From Streptomyces asoensis (GTDB taxonomy: Bacteria > Actinomycetota > Actinomycetes > Streptomycetales > Streptomycetaceae), in NCBI RefSeq assembly GCF_013085465.1, contig NZ_CP049838.1, positions 7,130,001 through 7,194,000 of the forward strand: DNA of 64,000 nt. Direction: 5' to 3'. How positions within the stretch are numbered: the first letter of the stretch is position 1; every line of letters starts with the position of its first letter. The translations under genes and the position numbers were made by a program. Below, piece by piece: positions 33,542 through 41,744 of the stretch. The notes under the pieces were generated by a model. That model saw nothing but the letters and a program-made list of their open reading frames with translations, had not been told where the DNA came from and made no database searches.

Positions 33542-34717
33542 TCACTTGAGTGCGGCCATGGCGATGCGCTGGGCCACCGGGTTCATGTCCTCGCCCTTCG
33601 CGTCCGTGGAGTTGACCGAGTAGACGAGGGTGCGGCTGAGGTCGCGGGTGCCGGCGATCAGCGCGCTGTAGCCGTACCGGGCGCCCGACTTGAGCCAGTA
33701 GACCTTCCCCTCGTACACGAAGCGCTGGAGGCCCGCGCTGTAGGTGGCGCCGTCGATGTGCGCCGGGAGCGTGAACATCTCCCGCAGTTGGGGCCCCGGC
33801 ACGAGGCGGCCCCGGAAGAGGGAGGTGAGGAGGCGCTCCAGGTCGGCGGTGGTGGAGATCATGTCGCCTGCCGCGAACCGGTCCGCCTGGTTCCACTCGG
33901 TGACGTCCACGAGCTCCGTCGTCCCGTCCGCCTTCTTCGCCGCCTGGTAGCCGCGGTTGTGCGGGCCGGCGATGCGCGGGTCGGTACCGGGGAAGTACGT
34001 GTCCCGCATGCCGGCGGGCCTCAGGACGAGCCGGTTGGTTTCCGAGGCGTACGAGCGGCCGGTCACCTTCTCGATCAGCAGGCCCAGGATCGTGTAGTTG
34101 ATGTTCAGGTAGTGCTGTTGCGTGCCCGGGCGGAACTCCGGCTTCTTCGCCGCCGCCGAGGCCACGACCTGCTGCGGTGTGAGCGTGTCGAAGCGGTGCG
34201 CGTACACCTCCTCGAAGGTGTCCCCGAGGCCGTCGCCCGCCGGGATGCCGCTGGTGTGGTTGAGCAGCTGCCGTACGGTGATCGGCCGGAACTGCCCGCC
34301 GAGCAGGCCGGGCAGGTAGTGCTGGATCGGCGTGTTCAGGTCGATACTCCGCTCGGCCGCCAGGCGCAGGACGGCCGCCGCCGTCACCACCTTCGTCGTC
34401 GAACCGGCCCGGAAGCGGGCGTCGGGGTCGGCCGGCGCGGCGCTCGGCAGGTCGTGCACGCCCGCGCTGCCGCGCCAGGTGCCGTCGGTGCCGCCGACCC
34501 GGACGAGGGCGGCGGTCGCGTCCTGGTCCGGGAGTCCGGTGAGCGCGGCGGTCAGGGCTTCGACGGCGAGGGCGTGCGCGGGGTGGGCCGAGGTCGAGGC
34601 CGGAGTCGAGGCCGAGGTCGGCGCGGGCGCCGCGAAGGCGGGCGCGGCCAGCGGGCCCGCGGCGAGGACGGCCACCAGGGAGGTGGCGAGGACGGCGGTG
34701 CGACGGCGAGCGTGCAT
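33542..34717 (-). CDS. Exported serine hydrolase (beta-lactamase / D-Ala-D-Ala carboxypeptidase family)
   Basis: A 391-residue secreted class C beta-lactamase-family protein. The signal peptide ends APAFAAP. The nucleophile Ser is in the SxxK motif STTK (FRAGSTTKVVTAAAVL), followed by LLNHTSGIP, typical of the family, and the YxN motif region reads LNINYTILG. Closest types are DD-carboxypeptidases (Streptomyces R61-like) and esterases EstB; the pattern fits the DD-peptidase group. ATG 34717 is preceded by GGAG about 12 bases away. It converges on the WD40 gene and is divergent from a sigma fusion gene. Confidence 0.87.
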   Translation of the reverse strand: MHARRRTAVLATSLVAVLAAGPLAAPAFAAPAPTSASTPASTSAHPAHALAVEALTAALTGLPDQDATAALVRVGGTDGTWRGSAGVHDLPSAAPADPDARFRAGSTTKVVTAAAVLRLAAERSIDLNTPIQHYLPGLLGGQFRPITVRQLLNHTSGIPAGDGLGDTFEEVYAHRFDTLTPQQVVASAAAKKPEFRPGTQQHYLNINYTILGLLIEKVTGRSYASETNRLVLRPAGMRDTYFPGTDPRIAGPHNRGYQAAKKADGTTELVDVTEWNQADRFAAGDMISTTADLERLLTSLFRGRLVPGPQLREMFTLPAHIDGATYSAGLQRFVYEGKVYWLKSGARYGYSALIAGTRDLSRTLVYSVNSTDAKGEDMNPVAQRIAMAALK

Positions 34718-35034
34718 ACGGGGGCTCCAGAGGGAGGGGGCGGAGGAAGGGGGCCGGAGGAGAAGGGGGCCGGAGGATTCGACACGATCTTCCGCCGGGG
34801 TGCGGCCGCCGCGGATCGTCGCCGAGGAGGGTGCCCGACCCTGGTGAAACCCTGAGCAACTACCGTGCGCGCTAGGGGAGTTGCCCGGGAATCCCCCTAC
34901 GGGTGCTGGACCGGGTGTGGACCGGGTGCTGGTCCGGGTGGCGAAAAGTGTTATCCGTGGGCCGTCCCGGCCGTCTCCCTGGATGTGATCTCCGACATTG
35001 CCAACAGCGGGGTCCCGGCTGAGAGGGTGCGGGC
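34718..35034. other. Divergent intergenic region with short direct repeats
   Basis: This 317-base gap separates the serine hydrolase from the sigma fusion gene. No gene is seen. Three direct repeats of the form TGCTGGACCGGG lie at 34904-34938, just before an AT-richer patch (AAAAGTGTTATCC, about 34944-34956). Promoters for both genes should be here, but I cannot point to reliable hexamers. Confidence 0.5.
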
Positions 35035-36729
35035 ATGAGGACGTACGCCGAGGCCGGCCGGCACTGGCGGGCCACCATCGCCGACGCACAGGCCGGCGAC
35101 CGGCGCGCGCTGGACGAGTTGGTGGCGGGCTGGCTGCCGCTGGTCTACAACATCGTCGGCCGCGCCCTGAACGGCCACGCCGACGTCGACGACGTCGTGC
35201 AGGAGACCATGCTGCGCGCCGTCGACAACCTCGGCTCGCTGCGCGACCCCGACAGCTTCCGCTCCTGGCTGGTCGCGATCGCCATGCGGCAGATCCGGGA
35301 CCGCGCGCGCCGCAGGACACCGCAGCGCCTCGACGAGAGCGTGCCGCCCGGCGAAGCCGCCGACTTCGCCGAACTCACCGTGCTCCGGCTCCAGTTGGAG
35401 GGGCAGCGGCGCGAGGTCGCGGAGGCGGCACGCTGGCTCGACGACGAGGACCGGCAACTGCTGTCCCTGTGGTGGCTGGAGGTCGCGGGCGAGCTCACCC
35501 GACGCGAGCTGGCCGCGGCCGTCGGCATCAGCCGGCAGCACGCCGCCGTGCGCGTCCAGCGGGTGAAGGAGCGACTGGAGGTCTCCCGGGGCATCGTGCG
35601 CGCCCTCGACGGCGCCTGCCCCGACCTGCGCGAACTGAGCACCCGCTGGAACGGCCGGCCGGACTCCGTGTGGCGCAAGCGGCTGGCCCGGCACATCCGC
35701 GGCTGCGGCTACTGCGGCGACACCCGTGAGTCCGTCGTACCGGCGGAACGGCTGCTCGTCGGGATCGCGCTGGTCCCGGTGCCGGCCGGCTTCACGATCT
35801 CGCTGGCCCTCGGCGGCAAGACGGCCGCCGCGGCCACCGGCACGGCCTCCGCCGGCTGGTCCGCGAAGGTGCTGACCGCGCTCAGCAAGCCGGCCGTCGC
35901 GGTCACGGCCGGCGCGACACTCGCCGCGGGCGGCGCCTATGTCGTCGTGCAGACCCCCGACGACCCGCCCGCACGCGCCGCCGTGGTCCCCACGGCGGCG
36001 AGCACACCCGCCACCGCACCGTCCGCGCCCGGCCCCGCCGCTTCCCGCTCGGTTTCCCCGTCGCTGTCCCCCTCACCGTCGGCGAGCGAGCGGCGGACGG
36101 CCCGGTACGGGAGTGTCGTCGACGCCGTCGACAGTGCGCCCGGCCCGCACACGCCACCCGCCGCCCTGCCGGAGCGGCCCGCGTCCGGCGTCACCAGCAG
36201 CGGCGGCGCGCACGCCACCATGAACCACCGCGGGGACGGTGTGACGCTCAGCGGCCAGGGCTATGTCCTCGTGCGCTGGCAGATATCGCCGCAGTACCGG
36301 TCCGGCGCCCTGGTGATGCCGAGCTGGACGGGGCTGAAGGGCAAGCTCTTCCATGTGGCCTCCGGCGGCGGCCGCCGCATGGACGACCCCGTCAGCGCCA
36401 CGGACGCCACCGCCACCGGCATGGGCAGCACGGCCACCGGCTACATCGTCCTGCCGTCCGGCACCCAGCAGATGTGGCAGAACGAGTACTTCTACCTCGC
36501 CGGCAGCGTCACCCTCACCGTGAACGAGAGGGGCGCCGACTACGGCCTCAACGTGTTCCCGACGACCTGGGACGCCGTGGAGAAGGACGTCACGAGCGGC
36601 CCCGGCCAGGGCGCAAAGCGCTACGGCCTGGTCCGTGACACCGGCGAGGACGACACACCGGTCCCGCAGTACGTCACCCGCGAGACGCCGGCCGACCCGG
36701 CGACGGTCCCTCAGGCCTCGCGCGTGTAG
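35035..36729 (+). CDS. ECF sigma factor fused to zinc anti-sigma motif, membrane helices and exported domain
   Basis: A 564-residue fusion. Residues 1-185 are an ECF sigma factor (region 2 DVDDVVQETMLRAVDNLGSL; region 4 LTRRELAAAVGISRQHAAVRVQRVKERL). Next comes His220-x3-Cys224-x2-Cys227 (HIRGCGYC), the zinc-binding anti-sigma signature. Two hydrophobic segments (about 238-260 and 284-305) follow, then a Pro/Ser-rich linker and an extracytoplasmic beta-rich domain of about 190 residues. One chain thus appears to hold sigma factor, inhibitor, membrane anchor and sensor. ATG 35035 has GAGAGG upstream. The 3' end overlaps the convergent HxlR gene by 19 bases. Confidence 0.85.
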   Translation: MRTYAEAGRHWRATIADAQAGDRRALDELVAGWLPLVYNIVGRALNGHADVDDVVQETMLRAVDNLGSLRDPDSFRSWLVAIAMRQIRDRARRRTPQRLDESVPPGEAADFAELTVLRLQLEGQRREVAEAARWLDDEDRQLLSLWWLEVAGELTRRELAAAVGISRQHAAVRVQRVKERLEVSRGIVRALDGACPDLRELSTRWNGRPDSVWRKRLARHIRGCGYCGDTRESVVPAERLLVGIALVPVPAGFTISLALGGKTAAAATGTASAGWSAKVLTALSKPAVAVTAGATLAAGGAYVVVQTPDDPPARAAVVPTAASTPATAPSAPGPAASRSVSPSLSPSPSASERRTARYGSVVDAVDSAPGPHTPPAALPERPASGVTSSGGAHATMNHRGDGVTLSGQGYVLVRWQISPQYRSGALVMPSWTGLKGKLFHVASGGGRRMDDPVSATDATATGMGSTATGYIVLPSGTQQMWQNEYFYLAGSVTLTVNERGADYGLNVFPTTWDAVEKDVTSGPGQGAKRYGLVRDTGEDDTPVPQYVTRETPADPATVPQASRV

Positions 36730-37070
36730 CGGTCCTGGGCCTCGGTCACCTCGTCCCCGTGGTCATGCGCCCAGACGCCGAAGGCCTGGATCGGCGGGAG
36801 CAACGTCCGTCCCAGGGCGGTGAGTTCGTACTCCACCCGCGGCGGCGACCCGCCGTACGCCTGTCGCGTGACGAGCCCGTTGGACTCCAGTCTGCGCAGC
36901 GTCTCCGTCAGTACCTTCTGGCTGATTCCGCCGATGCGTGCCCGCAGCTCACCGGGGCGTCCGGGCCCGTCCTTGAGGGCCCAGATCACCACCGGGTTCC
37001 AGGTGTGGGAGACGAGGTCGAACGCGAGCCGGGTCCGGCAGTCGGCGAGGAACGCGAGGTCGGTGTCCAC
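36711..37070 (-). CDS. HxlR-family transcriptional regulator
   Basis: A 119-residue winged-helix regulator of the HxlR type. The characteristic core is HTWNPVVIWALKDGPGRPGELRARIGGISQKVLTETLRRLESNGLVTRQ followed by a wing with PPRVEYELTALGRTL. The start is GTG 37070. HxlR proteins often react to redox or aldehyde signals, and this one is divergent (83 bases) from an F420/NADP reductase-like gene that it probably controls. Its 3' end overlaps the sigma fusion gene tail to tail. Confidence 0.9.
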   Translation of the reverse strand: MDTDLAFLADCRTRLAFDLVSHTWNPVVIWALKDGPGRPGELRARIGGISQKVLTETLRRLESNGLVTRQAYGGSPPRVEYELTALGRTLLPPIQAFGVWAHDHGDEVTEAQDRYTREA

Positions 37071-37153
37071 GTACCGAATGGTGCCTGAACGGCTTCCTAC
37101 TGTCGTGGGAGATCCGTGGAGCGGAGATCCGTGGCACAGCAGGAGGAGGAATC

Positions 37154-37747
37154 ATGCGCGTGGGAATTCTCGGTACGGGCGCAATGGCGGATGCGCTGGG
37201 CACCCAGTGGCGGCGGGCCGGACACGAGGTGGTCGTCGGCGGCCGCTCGGGAGGGCTGCGGGAGGCGGCGGAGGCCGGGACGGACGCGGTGCTGCTCGCG
37301 GTGCCGTACGAGGCAGTGGTCGAGATGGTCGGCGGGCTGGAGAAAGCCTTGCGCGGACGGGTGTTGATCGACTGCACCAATCCGGTGGGCCCGGATTTCG
37401 GCCTGCTCACGGCGGCCGGCCCGTCGGCGGCCGAACGCATCGCGGCCGCCGCGCCCACCACGCACGTCGTGAAGACCTTCAACCTGTGCCACGTCGACGT
37501 CTGGCGCCTGAACCCGCCCGTCTTCGACGGCCGCCCCCTGGCGGTCCCGCTGTGCGGGGACGACGAAGCGGCCCTGTCCGTCGTACGCCGGCTCGTCCGC
37601 GACCTGGGCTGCGCGCCGCTGAACGCGGGGGGACTCGACAGGGCCGGTCTGCTGGAGGCGACGGCGGCGCTGCTGATCCGGCTGTGGCTGGGGGAGGGCG
37701 CGGACGCCCAGGCGATCGCCCCGCCGCTGGCGTACGCGGCGGGTTAG
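37154..37747 (+). CDS. NADPH-dependent F420 reductase-like NAD(P)-binding protein
   Basis: A 197-residue Rossmann protein. The dinucleotide motif GILGTGAMADALG is at residues 4-16, with VVVGGRSG contributing the phosphate-specific Arg of NADP-binding relatives. IDCTNPVG and VVKTFNLCHVDVW match the F420H2:NADP oxidoreductase (Fno)-like group. It could pass hydride between F420 and NADP or reduce another acceptor; the latter cannot be excluded because the protein is shorter than archaeal Fno. AGGAGGAATC precedes ATG 37154. Likely target of the divergent HxlR regulator. Confidence 0.82.
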   Translation: MRVGILGTGAMADALGTQWRRAGHEVVVGGRSGGLREAAEAGTDAVLLAVPYEAVVEMVGGLEKALRGRVLIDCTNPVGPDFGLLTAAGPSAAERIAAAAPTTHVVKTFNLCHVDVWRLNPPVFDGRPLAVPLCGDDEAALSVVRRLVRDLGCAPLNAGGLDRAGLLEATAALLIRLWLGEGADAQAIAPPLAYAAG

Positions 37748-37768
37748 GCCTGCCACCGGTCCGCGCGG

Positions 37769-38455
37769 TCAGCCCTGCTTGCGCAGGGCCGTCAGCACCT
37801 CGATCCGGTTGGTGGTGATGGAGTCGACGCCCAGGTCGATGAGCCGGCGCATGGAACGGCGGGTGTCGGGGGTCCAGACGGAGAGCAGGTGACCGTCGTG
37901 GTGGACGCGGGCGGCCAGGTCCCGGTCCACCAGGGAGAAGCGGTAGTTGAGCCAGCGCGGCTTCACCGCGTCGAGCAACGCGGGCCGCGGCGGCGCCAGG
38001 CTGGTGCAGGTCAGGGCGATCTCGGCGGACGGATCGGCGGCACGCACGGCCAGCATCGCGGTGGCGTCGGCGCAGTAGTAGACCCGGTCCGCCGCCCCGG
38101 CCTCGCGGACGGCGTCCACGATCCGCCGTGCCGTGCGCACCTCCCGCGTCCCCGGCAGATCGAGCATCAGCCGGCTGCCCTCGGTCGCCGCGAGCGCCTC
38201 CGCGAGGGTCGGCACCGCGCCGGCCGTCAGCCCGCGCACCTCGGCGGCGGACAGCGACAGCAGCGGCCGGTCCTGCTCCCACAGCCGCTTCAACGTCGCG
38301 TCGTGCAGCAGGACGGGCACGCCGTCCCGGGTGAGCCGTACGTCGAACTCGACGGCGTCCGCGCCCTGGTCGAGCGCGGAACGCAGCGAGTCGACGGTGT
38401 TCTCACGGAAGCGGTAGGGGTCGCCGCGATGGGCCACGGCAGTCACGTTGCGCAT
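37769..38455 (-). CDS. Glycerophosphodiester phosphodiesterase
   Basis: A 228-residue GDPD-family TIM barrel. Metal and catalytic motifs are AHRGDPYRFRENT (His9, Arg10 and the Glu of ENT) and AVEFDVRLTRDGVPVLLHD (Glu and Asp metal ligands, catalytic His). No signal peptide is visible, so it is probably cytoplasmic, releasing glycerol-3-phosphate from deacylated phospholipids. It lies 26 bases downstream of adenosine deaminase on the same strand and is probably co-transcribed with it. Confidence 0.92.
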   Translation of the reverse strand: MRNVTAVAHRGDPYRFRENTVDSLRSALDQGADAVEFDVRLTRDGVPVLLHDATLKRLWEQDRPLLSLSAAEVRGLTAGAVPTLAEALAATEGSRLMLDLPGTREVRTARRIVDAVREAGAADRVYYCADATAMLAVRAADPSAEIALTCTSLAPPRPALLDAVKPRWLNYRFSLVDRDLAARVHHDGHLLSVWTPDTRRSMRRLIDLGVDSITTNRIEVLTALRKQG

Positions 38456-38481
38456 GGGCCCATTGTGGCGGCCGCCGGTCC

Positions 38482-39618
38482 TCAGGGGGCGAGCCAGCCC
38501 GCCGTGTAGGTCTCGATCTCGTCCTTGATACGGGCCTTGCCGGCTTCGTCCAGGAAGGACGCGTCGACCGCGTTACCGGCCAGGGCGGCGAGGCCCCGCT
38601 CGTCGAGGTCGAGGAGGCGGGCGGCGACCGCGTACTCGTTGTCGAGGTCGGTGCCGAACATGGGCGGGTCGTCGGAGTTGATCGTGACCAGGACGCCGGC
38701 CTTCACGAACTCCTTGATCGGGTGCTCGTCGAGGGTGCGGACCGCGCGCGTGGCGATGTTCGAGGTCGGGCACACCTCCAGGGCGATGCGGTGCTCGGCG
38801 AGGTGCGCGAGCAGCTTCTCGTCCTGCGCGGAGCTGGTGCCGTGGCCGATGCGCTCGGCGCGCAGGTGGGTCAGCGCGTCCCACACCGTCTGCGGTCCTG
38901 TGGTCTCGCCGGCGTGCGGCACCGACCGCAGCCCGGCGGCGATCGCCCGGTCGAAGTAGGGCTTGAACTGCGGGCGCGGTACGCCGATCTCGGGCCCGCC
39001 GAGCCCGAAGGACACCAGCCCCTCGGGGCGGATCCGGTCGTCGGTGGCGAGCCGCGTCGTCTCCTCGGCGGCCTCGAGGCCGGCCTCACCGGGGATGTCG
39101 AAGCACCAGCGCAGCACGGTCCCGAACTCCGCCTCGGCCGCCTTGCGGGCGTCCTCGATGGCGTCCATGAAGGCGAGCTCGTCGATGCCGCGCCGGGTCG
39201 AGGAGAACGGGGTGATGGTCAGCTCGGCGTACCGCACCTGCTGGCGGGCCAGGTCCCGGGCGACCTCGTACGTCAGCAGCCGGACGTCCTCCGGGGTGCG
39301 GATGAGGTCCACGACGGACAGGTACACGTCGATGAAGTGGGCGAAGTCGGTGAACGTGAAGTAGTCGACCAGCGCCTCGGGGTCGGTGGGCACCTTGGAG
39401 TCGGGGTGCCGGGCGGCCAGCTCGGCGACGATACGCGGGGAGGCGGAGCCGACGTGGTGGACGTGCAGTTCGGCCTTGGGCAGCCCGGCGATGAAGGCGT
39501 GCACGTCACGGGCGCCTGCCGCGGCGGCCGCGGTGGGACCGGCGGGTGCGCCGGAGACGGGGGAGCCTTGGACGGGGGAGCCGGGGACTGCGGCGGATGC
39601 GTCGAAGCGGTCGGTCAT
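38482..39618 (-). CDS. add: Adenosine deaminase
   Basis: Converts adenosine to inosine in purine salvage. The 378-residue zinc enzyme keeps the full motif set: HVHH near residue 52 in place of the usual HxH, HAGE with the catalytic Glu, RIGHG and the metal/base pair SDDPPMF. The N-terminal 35 residues are Pro/Gly/Ala-rich and disordered. The ATG is at 39618. First gene of a short minus-strand unit with the phosphodiesterase; divergent from the DUF4190-type gene across a repeat-containing gap. Confidence 0.93.
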   Translation of the reverse strand: MTDRFDASAAVPGSPVQGSPVSGAPAGPTAAAAAGARDVHAFIAGLPKAELHVHHVGSASPRIVAELAARHPDSKVPTDPEALVDYFTFTDFAHFIDVYLSVVDLIRTPEDVRLLTYEVARDLARQQVRYAELTITPFSSTRRGIDELAFMDAIEDARKAAEAEFGTVLRWCFDIPGEAGLEAAEETTRLATDDRIRPEGLVSFGLGGPEIGVPRPQFKPYFDRAIAAGLRSVPHAGETTGPQTVWDALTHLRAERIGHGTSSAQDEKLLAHLAEHRIALEVCPTSNIATRAVRTLDEHPIKEFVKAGVLVTINSDDPPMFGTDLDNEYAVAARLLDLDERGLAALAGNAVDASFLDEAGKARIKDEIETYTAGWLAP

Positions 39619-39949
39619 GGGGTCCTCCCCGGGACGGCGCCCCGGGCCGAGCGGGCCGGACGGGACGTGGGTGATCGGCTGATCGATGAGTCGGGATCAT
39701 CGTAGGCGGAGCGGGCGGGAGACGGCCGTCGGCCTCGCTCCCGGCACAGGCCGCCCCCATCGCACCGATCACCGCCCATCGCACCGACCGCCGCCCAACG
39801 CACCGGCCGCGGGCCGTAGCATGACGGAACGTACGCAGGGTGGAACGGCGTACGGATGACGGAACGCAAGCGGGAACGCGCGGGACGGTACGCGCGAGAC
39901 CGAACGCCTGGCGGAACGCGGGGCAGAGGGCGACAGAGGGGATCCACGC
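39619..39949. other. Divergent intergenic region with tandem repeats
   Basis: A 331-base gap without a gene. It holds three 19-base tandem units (39756-39812), then a stretch where GGAACG recurs irregularly (about 39825-39925). Promoters for adenosine deaminase and for the DUF4190-type gene should lie here; none is clear enough to mark. Confidence 0.5.
39756..39812. repeat. Three 19-bp tandem repeats
   Basis: Units 39756-39774, 39775-39793 and 39794-39812 share the pattern CCCATCGCACCGACCGCCG with one to five differences. They lie about 140 bases upstream of the adenosine deaminase start. Confidence 0.75.
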
Positions 39950-40924
39950 ATGTCCGACGACGCGCCGACTCCGGCCGGTGACGCCGCCCGAGACCCGTGG
40001 CCCGCGCCCGCTTCCGACGGGCCGGACGGTCCGCAGGACGCGGCTCCCAAGGTGCCGTTGGACAAGGGCACGACGGACACGGGCACGGGTACGACGGGCA
40101 CGGGTACGGGTACGACGGGCACGGGTACGACGGGTACGGGTACGACGGGTACGACGGGCACGGGTACGACGGAAAGCGGTACCGGCTCCGCCGGTTTCCC
40201 GGCCGCGCCGAACCCCTGGGCCGCCCCGGGCGACAGCGCGCAGAGCGGGGCCGGCTACACCGTCGCCGCGAACGAACCGCTGACCCCCGCCCCAGCCCCT
40301 GCCCCCGTCCCCCAGGACCAGGTGCCGCCGGGCGTTCACGACCAGCGGACGGTCTCCGCGCTGCCCGCCGTGCCCCCGCCGCCTGCGGACGGCACCCCGC
40401 AGCCCTGGGCCACCCCCTTCGGGAACCCGCCCGTGAACGGCGGCCCGCTCGGTTCCTTCCCGCCGCCGCACCCCGGCACGGCGGCGGCCGGTGGCCCGCC
40501 CGTCCACCCCGTCAACCCCTTCGCCCCTCCCGGCCCGGGCGGGACGGTCCCCCCGCCGCCCCTCGCGCCCCACGGGCCCGGCCAGATCCCGTACGGGTAT
40601 CCGGGCGGCTACGGCTACCCCTCCCAGCCCCACTACGGGGGCGGCGCTCCGGGCCCCTACGGCTGGCCCGGCGGGGCGGGGGACAGCAACGGCATGGGCA
40701 TCGCCGGGATGGTCCTCGGGATCGTCTCGGCCGTCGGCTTCTGCATGTGGCCGCTGGCCGTCGTGCTCGGCATCCTCGGCATCACCTTCGGCGCGGTCGG
40801 GCGCGGGAAGGCCCGGCGGGGCGAGGCCTCGAACCCCGGTCAGGCGCTGGCCGGGATCATCTGCGGAAGCGTGGGCATCGTGCTCGCGATCGGACTGGGC
40901 GTGCTGCTGATCGTGCAGCCCTGA
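39950..40924 (+). CDS. DUF4190-type membrane protein with long disordered N-terminus
   Basis: A 324-residue protein. About 235 N-terminal residues are low-complexity: a TGTGTTG repeat (about 42-75, encoded by ACGGGTACG-type DNA repeats at 40076-40170), then Pro/Gly/Tyr-rich sequence. The C-terminus has two membrane helices (GIAGMVLGIVSAVGFCMWPLAVVLGILGITFGAV, and PGQALAGIICGSVGIVLAIGLGVLLIV), the DUF4190 pattern common in actinobacteria. Function is unknown. It lies between adenosine deaminase (divergent) and NADAR (convergent). Confidence 0.78.
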   Translation: MSDDAPTPAGDAARDPWPAPASDGPDGPQDAAPKVPLDKGTTDTGTGTTGTGTGTTGTGTTGTGTTGTTGTGTTESGTGSAGFPAAPNPWAAPGDSAQSGAGYTVAANEPLTPAPAPAPVPQDQVPPGVHDQRTVSALPAVPPPPADGTPQPWATPFGNPPVNGGPLGSFPPPHPGTAAAGGPPVHPVNPFAPPGPGGTVPPPPLAPHGPGQIPYGYPGGYGYPSQPHYGGGAPGPYGWPGGAGDSNGMGIAGMVLGIVSAVGFCMWPLAVVLGILGITFGAVGRGKARRGEASNPGQALAGIICGSVGIVLAIGLGVLLIVQP

Positions 40925-40961
40925 GGCCCCGGCAGGCGCGGGCGGCGGCCACGACCGCGAC

Positions 40962-41522
40962 TCAGGCCGCCGCGCGCACTCTCTCCCGGGCCTCCATCAG
41001 CGCGAACCCCAGCAGGTTCGGCCCCCGCCAGCGCTGCGGATCCATCGCCGCCTCGTCGTCCGCCGCCAGGCCGATGCCCCACACGCGGTCCACGGGGCTC
41101 GCCTCCACCAGCACCCTCTCGCCCGTGTTCAGCAGGAACGCCCGCAGCCCGGGCGTCGAGGCGAACTTGTGGACGCTGCCCTCGACCACGATCCGGAACC
41201 GCTCCCGCCGCCAGGTCTCCTCGTCGAAGCCGCGCACCAGCCGCCCCTCCTTCTTCGCCTGGGCGGGGGACGCCGCGGCCAGCGCCCGCTTCTCCGCTTC
41301 CGCGTCCTCGAAGAGGCGGGCCTTCCCGGCCATCATCCAGTGCTCGGCCGTCGCATAGGTGACCCCGTCGACCACGAAGGGTGACGGCCACCACTGGCTC
41401 AGACAGCTCGAGCCCAGTCGGCCGTCGGGCCGCGGCCGGTGCCCCCAGAAATGCAGATACTTGATCCTCGCCCCGGCCTGGACCTGCCTGACCAGGGCCT
41501 CCCGGCAGTCGATCTTCTCCAT
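40962..41522 (-). CDS. NADAR-family (YbiA-like) N-glycosidase
   Basis: A 186-residue NADAR/RibX-fold protein. Characteristic segments are YLHFWGHRP, LSQWWPSPFVVDGVTYATAEHWMMAGKARLF and VWGIGLAADD. Family members remove ribosyl-linked bases, either from riboflavin-pathway intermediates (YbiA) or as ADP-ribose decorations on nucleobases; which applies is not shown. I start at ATG 41522 (MEKIDCREAL); an in-frame extension upstream looks like leader. It is divergent from the aldehyde dehydrogenase of polyamine locus II. Confidence 0.85.
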   Translation of the reverse strand: MEKIDCREALVRQVQAGARIKYLHFWGHRPRPDGRLGSSCLSQWWPSPFVVDGVTYATAEHWMMAGKARLFEDAEAEKRALAAASPAQAKKEGRLVRGFDEETWRRERFRIVVEGSVHKFASTPGLRAFLLNTGERVLVEASPVDRVWGIGLAADDEAAMDPQRWRGPNLLGFALMEARERVRAAA

Positions 41523-41628
41523 GCACGCGAGTGTGGCACGCGCCACTGACAGTGCGTCCCGCCTTTTCCGCTCCGACTCGACACCTGGTCGACCCGCCGT
41601 CGACAGATTCCGTCGCGTAACCAAAAGG

Positions 41629-41649
41629 CAACAACGGAATCCCTTGTTG
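41629..41649. promoter_or_regulatory. Possible operator before polyamine locus II
   Basis: CAACAA (41629-41634) and TTGTTG (41644-41649) form an inverted repeat with a 9-base spacer in an AT-richer patch of the NADAR/ALDH divergent gap, about 96 bases before the dehydrogenase start. Regulator unknown. Confidence 0.25.
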
Positions 41650-41744
41650 GAGTGCCCTTGCTCTGTCAGGATCGGCAATCAAATCAAGCTGGAGCTACGC
41701 CAGCCGCCGCCGCGCACAGCGGGGCGAAGGCGGAGGAGAGCGAC

